NCBI GenBank assembly: GCA_003024175.1
Contig: MDYQ01000045.1
Span: forward strand, 62,001 to 126,000
From: Planoprotostelium fungivorum
Taxonomy: Eukaryota; Evosea; Variosea; Cavosteliida; Cavosteliaceae
Reading direction: 5' to 3'
Length of the DNA stretch: 64,000 bases
How positions within the stretch are numbered: position 1 is the first letter of the stretch; each line of letters begins with the position of its first letter. Below, piece after piece: positions 23,522 to 33,402 of the stretch. The translations under genes were made by a program, and so were the position numbers. The notes under the pieces were generated by a model, which made no database searches, had not been told where the DNA came from, and worked only from the letters and a program-made list of their open reading frames with translations.

Positions 23522-25070
23522 TCACAGAAGGAGGGAAGCCGGTGCATCACCCTCCGTACGAATCAATCTTCCTTCTTCGTCAAAAGTTAAGATGTGTTCC
23601 TTGCTGTCGGTGTGAAACACGGCGTGGCCGATGCAATATTCCATCAGCCCGAATATGTCTCTCTTGATCGTGATGTGCATCACGCCGGGCAAGATGTTCC
23701 CCTTCACATCGAGAACTCCTTGATGCATCTATTGGAGTGAGTGAAGATCGGATGGTTGTGGACAGATTGATGCTGTCGATGATGTAGATGATGTCGATGT
23801 GATGATCTTGTGATCGATGATGTGGACTTACGATCTGAAATTTCTGGATGTGTGAACTGATGAAAATCTGCGGTAAGACTTTACGCATGAGAATCAGAGT
23901 GCTCTTCGGTGCCACGTCAAATGTATTCAAACTCTCACACGGATCACCCTGTGGGAAGCCTGAGAAATATTGAGACTCAATCGTTCCCATGGGAACGCGA
24001 AATATCCGTTTTATGCGCATCACCTGTCGCGGCGGAGTAAGCTTTGTTGATGTACACGATGACATCTGCACGTACGTCAGACGGTACGATATCATGATGT
24101 GACGTCATCACGTCTCCTCCAGATGATGGTGGGGATCTGATACCAGTCATCATCTGAAATTTCGTCGGGATTTCACCTGCATCTCATCGGCCATCTTGAT
24201 GCTCTCCTGTGCTGCGTTCAGGTCACGTGATCTCACGATCGCGATCATGATCGATGATCACACATTTAGACGACACTGAAAAGAATTCCACAGCTCTCGT
24301 TTCTGATCCGGGGTGCAAAACAATCTCAACTGTCTGATCGTCTGATTGATCCCCCTCCAGATCGCTTGATCGGATGTGATGTCGTTGCCCCTGTCATCAC
24401 ACATCAGGATCATCATCGATGAATCCAGATGGAGTCGAACGCCTCACAGCTCCTTACTCCTTCGTGAAACGAAAGATTCCGTCTCGTCAAACTCGAAGGT
24501 GGTTAGAGATGGAGGCATGGATGAGAAGGTCGCGGAGATCTCGGCTGCAATGTCTTGATCGGATTGGATCGGATGATCATCGACGTGACTTCTAGATGAG
24601 ACGGAGGAAGGGTCGAGAGGACTCTGAAGAGGTGAAGATGACATCTGATCTTGTGTGACGTGAACATCATCAGAGCTGGGTGGCGATGGCGTCTCCCATG
24701 TCGTGAAGAGTTCGTTCATCAGTTCTAAAGTCGGGTCGACCGCAGTTATGGAGCTCACGTATGGATCATCGGTTCGTCTATGGATGTATGAGAATGGTTG
24801 GAACATCCAAAGAGACATACTTCCGAGGACGACCGATCGTAGGCTCTTCGCAGGGAATTCCCTTCTTTAGACATCGTGGACAGGGACGATCTATAATCAT
24901 CAGACTGAGCAACGTGAAATCAAATCACTTGTGTCACAACTGACATGACTCTTACGACACGCAGCGCCTGTAAGCGTTTGAAGATGAACCGAACGATGTG
25001 GATTTCTTCACCCACATGCGATTCGTTGACGCAGACGGATCGGTGAGAACGATGATAAATCCTCGCTCAT
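23522..25070 (-). CDS. Zn2Cys6 (Gal4-type) transcription factor with PAS-like domain
   Basis: Minus-strand gene starting MSEDLSSFSPIRL. Splicing at a GTGGG donor after IA and again before AATCGT assembles a canonical binuclear cluster: ACAACRKSHVSCDTNRPC, then PRCLKKGIPC. The spacing is C-X2-C-X6-C-X5-C-X2-C-X6-C. A basic GRPRK follows. The middle is Ser/Pro-rich and acidic (DPTLELMNELFTTWE). The C-terminal part resembles a PAS fold: VIVYINKAYSAATGFPQGD, then APKSTLILMRKVLPQIF and GNILPGVMHITIKRDIFG. Zn2Cys6 plus PAS is the architecture of fungal ERT1/AcuK regulators of gluconeogenesis. Whether this one controls the adjacent amine oxidase is unknown. A 23-nt intron (24154-24176) made of GAAATTTC modules is in frame between MADEMQ and MMTGIRS. 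Confidence 0.82.
24154..24176 (-). repeat. 23-nt intron of the GAAATTTC family
   Basis: On the minus strand it runs from GTGAAATCCC to GAAATTTCAG. Read through, it would introduce stops; removed, the PAS-domain gene stays open. It is among the shortest spliceosomal introns I can support here. Confidence 0.65.
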
Positions 25071-25481
25071 GTACCTGCGTGTTGATAATGATTGGTCTGA
25101 TGTGATCTTCCCCAGCCGAAACATTAAATTCAACACTGTCATTTTGATATTGATACTCAGGCTCAAAATCGGTTCACGCGCTTGAAGGTAGATAAATGGG
25201 TGTAGCCTCTGATAAAGATGCATTAACCATTTTGAAGGTTCCAGATGTACATCAACTGTTCACGGTTGATCATCCTCCACATCACAGGATATCAACCTTT
25301 TGTCTGTCCACACGAACGAAACGTACGTCAGTAATACCGCCGTTAACTTCCTACCATCCAAATGATTTCAATCACGATCTTGTACGTAAGTGATCTCCGA
25401 CGATGCAACGTCAAGAGTGAGCGCTCAACTGCTGTCGAACCACTGGAAGAAGGGACACCAATATTCTCACGAGCTCATCTT
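25071..25481. other. Intergenic between two minus-strand genes
   Basis: About 410 bp that should hold the promoter of the Zn2Cys6 gene and the 3' end of the next gene upstream. No gene, RNA or clear regulatory motif was recognised. Confidence 0.45.
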
Positions 25482-26275
25482 TTATTTCGCCTGCACAGGT
25501 GCAGCATACTGTCCATTGAGAATGCTCATCTTGAGCCTCTCGATCTCTTGTCTCCTGGCGGCATCGTATTCCTTTGTAGTAGATTGAGATTCTACCGTGG
25601 TAAATTGTCTGGCCTCCACCGTCTGTGGGGCAGCATTAGATATGTACATGGAGCGATGTTGGGGGAGAGTGTGATAGGCAGCCGAGTTCACAGATGAGTT
25701 CTCGTTGTATAGAGATTGTGGAATGGAGATGGTGCGTCTGTCCTAATGATACCAATCAGAGACGTAAGACATGATGAGGCTTCATCACCTGCGCATCTCT
25801 ACGGTCGTGAAGAGGCTCGTTGAAATTCTCGACGCCTTGGACGGTAGAAGAACCGCCATGCGATCTTTGTCTAAAATGAGTGTCTACAGGTATGGGATAT
25901 TTCCTTCCGTATTGGCTGGTACAATTCAGTTGACATGATATAGAGGATGACGCACGACATGTTGGCGGCTTCTATGTCTCTCTGTTTGTCGAACTCCACG
26001 ATGGACTGCGGATTTTGTCAGAGAAGACGGTGTGACGGTGACTCACAGTTCTCTCTTCCTTTCTATCCTTTCTGTTTCTGTTCAATCCATCCATGAAGAC
26101 GTGATTGGCTGTGTCCAGATTGATGACATAAGTTCTCTCGTGTGGTTCATAGGATGCTGACTGCACCTGAGCCTCTGACTGAGAACGCTGCAATCATCAT
26201 CAATCGACGTGAGACAGGACAGTGCCAACATCACACCTGAGTGACGTGACTGAGGCGTGACTTGATAACATTCAT
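25482..26275 (-). CDS. Conserved-looking protein of unknown function
   Basis: Minus-strand gene of about 190 residues in five or so exons. It starts MNVIKSRLSHVTQ and is spliced to RSQSEAQVQSASYEPHERTY, continues VINLDTANHVFMDGLNRNRK, EFDKQRDIEAANMSQYGRKY and PIPVDTHFRQRSHGG, and ends with ARRQEIERLKMSILNGQYAA. The composition is polar, with Glu, Arg and Gln, and a short helical stretch lies near the end. No domain recognised. The coherent splicing and the absence of frame breaks argue that it is a real gene. It is divergent from the kinesin gene. Confidence 0.65.
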
Positions 26276-26613
26276 CTTCCTCTTTAGACGTAGTTCTTGG
26301 TGATCGTGTTCGTATTGAGGTCAAGATTCTTTTGGCTCTCGTTTATCTTGTAGTTTTCGGAGGTTTGAAATTTATAGTGACATCCCGTGTTCCACACGAG
26401 ACACGCTTGAGAGCCACACGGCACAACGACAGCATTCGATACAGTCTAGTTGGATCGCTCCGATTCTAAAGTATTCGAATGGATGGTGCGGCGTATCGTC
26501 ATGTTCTATTCTCCCCCTTGTTTGTAGACGACCGTCTATTTCGTGAAAAATTTCAGGCTAAGGGCTATTAACGGGAAGCCGAGCTCATTCATCGAGCTTC
26601 GCAGCTGCCTCTC
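26276..26613. promoter_or_regulatory. Divergent promoter region of unknown gene and kinesin-14
   Basis: About 340 bp between two start codons. A 30-codon open frame starting ATGGATGGTGCGGCGTATCG near 26478 precedes the kinesin ATG and could be an upstream ORF or a short first exon. Confidence 0.4.
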
Positions 26614-29600
26614 ATGCAGGCTTTTCTCTCCTCGGAGACAAAGCTGAGGAGAGCTAACAGCAGCTCGACACTGTCAACGGCTAAGACGGTGTCGGTGGAA
26701 AATGATCTGATGGATCAAATCAAACAGCTTTCTCTACTGCGGGCGGCCGATCAAGACGAAATGAGTGAGAACGCATCGAAGTGCCTGTTTTGATGTGATT
26801 AGGTGATATGAGATCTGATTTGAACGACCTCAAATCTCGACTGAGCGACATCACTATCGAGAACGGCAGACTGAAAGCCGAGATGATCAACACGAGAGCC
26901 AGTCTTCAGCTATTGAGAGAACAGTCTGAGGATAAAGATCTGCTCGTATCCGAACTGAAAGCGGAGAACGTCGAATTGCACCAGTCGTTGACCACCAGAA
27001 GAAGAGGTGATGTGATGATGTGACATCAGACGGGTGACACGATCTACAGCCAGCTCCTCCGGTAAGACATTCGAGTCTGCCTTTTCCGGGGCACCTCTAT
27101 TCGCAGTGATTGACGAGTCTGCGCCACCCTCTTATGCTCGACCTGCTTCTCCCTCTGCTTCCGAAACGGACAAGTCATCACAAGCAGAGAAATGGATATC
27201 TCTTTTAAAGAAGGTGAAGAATCGTTCGACGTTGACATGCTAAATGGGTCGTGCAGTCGGAAGCACACAGTCAGTCCCTTCAGGATAATTTGGAGGATCT
27301 GCGTTTAGACCAATCAGGATTAGAACAACATGTTTCCTCTCTGAATTCTCGTATCAAAGAGCTCACAAGTGAGAACAATCCACCTATCAACGTGTCCTGA
27401 CATGATGATCATCAGATCATGTGATCATAGTAGAGGACAGATACCAGGACCTCTTTAATGCGAGGGGAGAGGAATTGGATAGCGTCGTAGCTGACGAGCT
27501 GTTTCGCTTGAGGCAAGAATTAGTCCAGAAGAAGGCGATGGAAGAGAGGTTGATCCAGTTAACGTCGGAAAATCACAAATTCTCCGTTCAAATCGAAAAG
27601 TTGAAAGTGCAACCGGTCACTCCACGTGATGTCATCCAAGGGTGAGATCGATGCATGCGATGATCGTCACATCTGACAGATATCACAGTGACGTAGAGGA
27701 AGACTTATTACGAAAGGAAGAAGAGCTCGCTTTGGAGAGATCGAGGACAATTCAATTGTCGGAGGATAAGAAGAGGCTACAGACCAAGATGGAGGGCCTG
27801 CACGCAGCTGAAGAAGAGAACGTCCAGTTGAACTTCAGGTTGCAGCTTCTTCAGGAACAAATGAACCGATCGCAGAGTGACATGGAGTTATTGGAGGAGC
27901 AAAACAGGAGCCTGAGAGTGAGGATGGTGTGCTCTTCGTTCATCTTGTCGACATTTATAACAGCTGCGGCGGGGCTCGTCTGAAGCATCTCTGACGTCGA
28001 ATCTGCAAAAAGAACAAGAGATGGAGGATCTGAGAGCGTCTTTTAACCAATCACAAGACACGCTTCAAGAGATGACATCGGTGGTCCAATTGGCCACCGA
28101 ACAGATCGAATCGTTGAAAGATCAGCTGGCCCAACGCGAAGACGAGATTCAAGAACGATCGATCGGTGATTTTCTTCATCTGAATATCTTCCAATTGAAA
28201 ATATTTTAGACAAGAACCAACATTCGAGACTGCAATCACGTGTCGCCGATTTAGAGAGCACCGTACGCAGTTTGACCACCGAGAGGAACGAGCTCTTGGA
28301 CCAATTGGATGAACTGAGGGACAGCTGTAGCACGAATATCAGCGACATGGAGAGGAAGAGATCGACAGAAGCCAATCGAGCAGCAGAATACGGGCGGCAG
28401 AACGTCGAACTGTCGAACCAAAATGAGAAACTGAGGGAAGAGATGGAAGTTTTGAAGAGAGAGAAAGCTATGGCAGACACTCAGAACCAATCGAACAAAC
28501 AGTTTGAAGAAGAGAAGATAGAATGGACCATCAAGTTAGAGGAATTAGAGAGCCAGAAGCGAGAGGCACATAGACTCAGAGAAGAAATGATCGTAGAACT
28601 GCAACGAACTGAGAGGGAGCTGGTGGAGGAGAGAGACAAGAAGTCTATATTACGAGAAGAAGAGACAGATAAGAGGGTGGAGGAATCAGAACAGAAGTGG
28701 AAGCTGAGCGAGGAGAAGTGTAGATCGACGGTGGAAGAACTAGAGCGAGAGAGATCTGAACTGTCACAATTGAGAATATCGATATCTGATCGAGATGAAA
28801 GGGTGAATACGAGAGAGTTGCGCTGAATTGAAAGATGGTTAGATACGGCGATTGGAGGAGACAGAGAAACAGAAGAGTGTATATAACTCGGCATCCATTG
28901 CCGAACTGCAGGAAGAGGTGACATATCATCCATCGTTCATCGATTCACTGTATCTCAGATCATCAGAAACAAGCACACAATATCCACACTGGAAGATCAA
29001 TTGGGGAAAGCCGAAGAGTCGAACCGAGACAAAGATTCTCAGCTCTCTTCACTCCAAGTGGTTCGAGATGATCTAGAGCAGAAGATCGCAACCATATCAC
29101 ACGATCACGATTCATTGGAGCAATCTCATCGCTGGCAATTGGCCCAGACGAGAGAGGACCACGATGAAGAGATGAACAAGTTGGCATGCACTCACGCGTC
29201 AGATAAGGAAGACTTGGCCTCTCGTCACCAGACTGTAATTCAACAGATGAAGACAGATGCCACCAAAGAACTGAAATCTCTGCGAGAAGCTCACATTGAG
29301 GAATATTCACGATTGACCAAGGAGAAGTCGGAGCTGAACACGGAAAAGTCTAAATTGGAATTGGCTAGGCAGCAGGCGTTGGACGAGGTAGAGAGATTAG
29401 AAGAGGAGTTGGAAAGAGAGACGAAAACGAGGGGACAGAGGGAGAAGGAATTACAGATGGCCCACGTGAAGATACAAGAGATGGACACCAACGTGGTACG
29501 ATTGTCTCAGAAACTCAACGATACAACGATGAGTCGCGACGAATTGCAGAAACAGATGGAGAGACTGAAGAACGAGGTGAAGCCTACATCGTAGATCCAT

Positions 29601-31507
29601 TTCATCTGAAGCCTCCAGTTTGATGAAGAGAAATCCACGAGGGAGAGATCACAACAAGAGAGAGATACCATCAAACAGAAGTATCGCGAGCTAGCACAGG
29701 TCTCCGAGCAATTGTCAGCGAAGCTCAACCGTGAATCGACTTTGCATCAAAAGTGGAAGTTGAGGGCGATCGAATTGAAGGAAGCCACGAAACAACATGC
29801 GGTTACGCTGAAGGTTCTGTCCAAGGAGTTGGCAGGCGTGAAGACTCAAATTTCCCAATTTACTTTGAACGCAACCGCTGCTGCAACTCAAGTCTTACAT
29901 CAAGTGAGACACCATCACCGTCATCATCAGATCTGACATCATCAGGTGGTAGAGAAGCACAAGGAATTGACCGTCGAAGCCGCGAGAGCCATAGAGAGAT
30001 ACGGTGCAGAAGTGGCCAAGCGTCGGGCACTCTTCAATCAATTGGAAGAGCTGAAGGGCAACATCAGAGTCTACTGCCGAGTGAGGCCTCTCAGCTCAGA
30101 TGAGATCGAGAACGCACACAAGAGCGCGATCGATTTTCCTCAGGCGGACACGCTGACTGTAACGCAATTTGTCGGAGGGAAAGAGGTAAAACTCTTGATC
30201 GTCATCATGATTGTCGATCGTCACCACCGTCACCACTGATGGCGATGATAGGATAAGAAGAGTTTCGAATTCGAGAGAGTGTTTGGACCGAACTCCTTGC
30301 AATCTGACGTCTTCTCTGACGTGAAACCTCTCATGACTTCTGTCATCGATGGCTATAACGTCTGCATCTTTGCCTACGGTAATCCATCGCCACATCATCA
30401 CATCATCCCACATCAAGATCATCACACCATCATGTCTTCATCACGTCGCACCACACACGATGATCTTCTCATCACCTTCACCAGGACAGACCGGTTCAGG
30501 CAAGACCTACACCATGACGGGTCCCTCGACCGATCGCGGCATCAACATCAGAGCCCTCCAAGAGCTCTTTATTGTCGCGAGAGAGAGGAACACCTCCGGT
30601 GAAGAACCAGTGCGGTTCCGAGTGTCTATGATGGAGATCTACAACGACACCGTGAGAGATCTACTGCACACAGGAGCGACCACAGCGAGCGGTTTAGACG
30701 TGAGGCTGAGCGAGGAGGGAGGTGAGATGCTTCGTCTGCATCGTCAGAGTCATCGGCTGAAGATGATAGATGTGAGCGTCGAGGGTTTGATCGAGGAATC
30801 TGTGAACGAGATGGAAGATGTCCTCGCGGTGATGGACAAGGGAACACAGAACAGGACGGTTGGATCGACGTTCATGAACTCGGATTCGTCGCGTTCACAT
30901 GCGATGCTGAGGGTGTCCGTATATTGCAAGAACAAAATCCAGTCCGTGTTGTCTCTGGTGGATCTGGCGGGTGATGCATTGGAAAAAGTTCTTGGGATCT
31001 GAATGATCCTCAGGATCAGAAAGACTTTCTCGCAGTGGAGCGATGAAGGAGCAGATGGTAGAGACACAACACATCAACCAGTCTCTGTCTGCATTGGGAG
31101 ATGTCATATCGGCCCTGCGATCGAAGAAGGGGCATGTTCCTTACAGGAACTCCAAATTGACCTTCCTCCTCCAAAACTGTCTCAAGGGAGACTCTAAAGT
31201 TCTCATGTTCGTACAGGTTCGTATCCGTCCTGACGTCACTATCAATTCATTCGTTGACTCGAAATTTCATCCAGACACCAACATGCTCATTCCACCGCAG
31301 GTGTCCCCGTCTCGAGCCGATGCAACGGAGAGTGTGTGCTCTCTCAACTTTGCCTCCCGAGTCAATGCAGTCGTCCCGAGTGGTTCGAAAGAAAAGGTTA
31401 TGAAGCCGACTTCTTCATCGACTCCCCCGATCGAGAAGAAGCCGACTGTTGTAAAGAAGAAGACCTTGACTCCATCATCGAGCGGGCCAATAAAGAAGAT
31501 CGGCTGA
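26614..31507 (+). CDS. Kinesin-14 (C-terminal motor kinesin, KIFC type)
   Basis: A long coiled-coil protein (about 26.6-30.0 kb) rich in Glu, Lys, Gln and Leu heptads, then a C-terminal motor. The motor starts with the kinesin-14 neck and first strand, [15 protein letters not shown]. It has the ATP-binding [11 protein letters not shown] (split by an intron within the loop), the switch [12 protein letters not shown], the switch II LVDLAG, and the [20 protein letters not shown] and [20 protein letters not shown] helices. A basic Pro/Ser/Lys tail ends at the stop. Motor at the C-terminus means minus-end-directed movement, with roles in spindle organisation or cargo. Start [21 protein letters not shown], the first in frame. 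Introns are numerous, several within the coil. Confidence 0.93.
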
Positions 31508-31739
31508 CTTGACATGCGTTCCGATTAATCGGATGGAAGGGACGACCGATCCGGATGCATAATGGACGCTTGTCCACCAATCCATCCATCGTGTCAGCGT
31601 CTTCCTTCCGCGTGTCTCTCCACTTCCTCATCCTGGACGGCACCCCCTCAACCTTCCTCTTCTCGTGAAACCGCTCGCCCATCTGGCGTGTTCGCTTACG
31701 AAATCTCTCCGCATAGTTTACTCTCTGTCCACGTGACAT
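31398..31739 (-). CDS. Possible small basic protein, antisense to kinesin 3' end
   Basis: A 113-codon frame from a true [23 protein letters not shown], very rich in Arg and Lys. Its second half lies antisense to the last kinesin exon, where composition alone can keep a frame open. The part outside the kinesin (31508-31739) looks moderately coding. No family recognised; it may well be spurious. Confidence 0.25.
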   Translation of the reverse strand: MSRGQRVNYAERFRKRTRQMGERFHEKRKVEGVPSRMRKWRDTRKEDADTMDGLVDKRPLCIRIGRPFHPINRNACQVSRSSLLARSMMESRSSSLQQSASSRSGESMKKSAS

Positions 31740-32061
31740 CCCAATCTATCAACAGAAATCTCAGTCAACACCTACGTCGACATTCTATAACATTGCTCCG
31801 TGTTTTCTAGTTGGATGGCTCGTGGCCGGAAGAGAGGACTCTGAAATGTCGACGGAAGAAAGTCAGGCCAAGAGCCAGGCTCGGGCCTTGGAGGAACGGA
31901 AGGAAAACACAAAGTTGAAGAGGAAGCTACGCAACAACCACGCCAGCCAACAACTCAGCATCACACGCACGATTAACCGACGCAGCTCGTCTATTGTATA
32001 AAGACAACCGATAAGACGATTATCATCAACGAGAGAACGATCAACGAATACCAAGAACACA
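31508..32061. other. Intergenic region upstream of the 222-residue gene
   Basis: About 550 bp between the kinesin stop and the next supported gene. It contains the doubtful minus-strand frame and the 51-codon frame listed separately. Otherwise nothing was recognised. Confidence 0.4.
31846..32001 (+). CDS. Possible 51-residue basic helical peptide or upstream ORF
   Basis: A complete short frame from ATG: MSTEESQAKSQARALEERKE, then basic residues (KLKRKLRNN) and a Ser/Arg tail. It has helix-like periodicity and ends 60 bp before the ATG of the following gene, so it could be an upstream ORF in that gene's leader or a small protein. No family recognised. Confidence 0.3.
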   Translation: MSTEESQAKSQARALEERKENTKLKRKLRNNHASQQLSITRTINRRSSSIV

Positions 32062-32730
32062 ATGCAACAGACTATGAACCAATACACCTTCATCCCGGCC
32101 GCCTTCAACTTAGACCCTTCGGTCAGTCGACTCGTGGCCCTCTCTGCCCAGGCTCCTCTCGAATGGAAGAGAAACATCGTAGCTCCCTCGGACAACCGTC
32201 CAGAAGTCTATGAGTATCACAGCAAGCTCGAAGAGAATCCCATTCGATTGGATCAAGCTTTCCAGCACGTCCCTCTCCTCCGCTTCCCAGAGTCCATTGC
32301 AACACCGGACTCACCATCTATCGGCAGAGGAGCTCTTCTCACTTCCCAGGAGAACTTCTGCGCGGAGATGCTTCTCTCTCTCAAGAAGATGCCCCAATTG
32401 TCCTCTCCCACTTCATCCCCCTCTGCATCAGAAAGCGATGACTCCGAGAACGAAGCCAACACCATCCAGAACATGTCCATCGTCGCCACACCCGAGGAGA
32501 TGATGTCCATCGGCCAGATCCACATGGAAGCCAACGGCACTGGTCTGCACTTTATGGAGAAGGAGTCACCCATCCGTAAGACGACCAAGCTCATGAAGAA
32601 CAAGCTGAAGCAGAAGAGATGCAGCGGTGCATGCAGCGAGCACAAGAGACGCCATCAGAGGTGCCCGATGGAGTGTCTCAACAGGAAGAGAGACGAGGCT
32701 GGAGCCCCCAGACGTATGTCTCTCATCTAG
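32062..32730 (+). CDS. Intronless 222-residue protein with a Cys/His cluster
   Basis: Single-exon gene, unusual in this intron-rich window. It starts MQQTMNQYTFIPAAFNLDPS. The middle is acidic and Ser-rich. The C-terminus carries KQKRCSGACSEHKRRHQRC followed by PMECLNRKRD, giving C-X3-C-X2-H-X3-H-X2-C-X3-C, a possible zinc-binding knuckle in a basic setting that could bind nucleic acid. No named family was recognised. Clean start and stop, and codon use like its neighbours. Confidence 0.75.
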   Translation: MQQTMNQYTFIPAAFNLDPSVSRLVALSAQAPLEWKRNIVAPSDNRPEVYEYHSKLEENPIRLDQAFQHVPLLRFPESIATPDSPSIGRGALLTSQENFCAEMLLSLKKMPQLSSPTSSPSASESDDSENEANTIQNMSIVATPEEMMSIGQIHMEANGTGLHFMEKESPIRKTTKLMKNKLKQKRCSGACSEHKRRHQRCPMECLNRKRDEAGAPRRMSLI

Positions 32731-33402
32731 ATGCCACAACTACACGATCACACGAGAGCATGTACACCTACGATAGCACACAACGATGGATGAATCAACA
32801 ACATTACTTAGAGCTTGTAGTACCAACGGCTGCGCCAGCGGCTATGATAAAAACGAAACGAATTGACTCTTTCTCTTTCGACTCATCGCGATCATGAAGG
32901 ACCTCGAACGTCACAGGGTTCGCCTTCTGTATTTCCACGGTTTCTACAGACGAAAATATTTTATCATGTGTCCATGACAAGTGTTATCTGGTGTTTCATG
33001 CACCTTTATGATAATAGAAGTAATAAGGAGAGGAGTTATAGACGTTCCATACGCTGAGAGTGGAAGGAAGCCGGTGTGACCTCTGCGTTCGGCGATTGCG
33101 AAAAAATCCGCAAAAAGACACCTTTTCTGCATAATTCGAGGAACGTATTTCGATCCTTTTTTTCCTTCCGCACATCGAGCAACTGCTGCCCCACAAGCTT
33201 TCCATCGCACACTGAGAAGCATTCGAAGAGAATCTGACGGACCTGAATCCTTTCGTCAGTCCATCACATCACCCATCGGTTGCTGTTATTGCACAAAACG
33301 GAGGGCATTAAGTCGAATTCAGCCGATGCTATTGGCCTGAACAGTAAAAAGAAGGCAAGCACACTAAAACGAAATCAACCACGTTCCAATTTTAGTGAGC
33401 CG
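32731..33402. other. Intergenic region before the DEP/Sec7 gene
   Basis: About 670 bp. The frame of the next gene is open upstream of its ATG back to about 33280, and a non-ATG extension or upstream exon is possible. On the minus strand short frames occur without features. No gene recognised. Confidence 0.4.
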
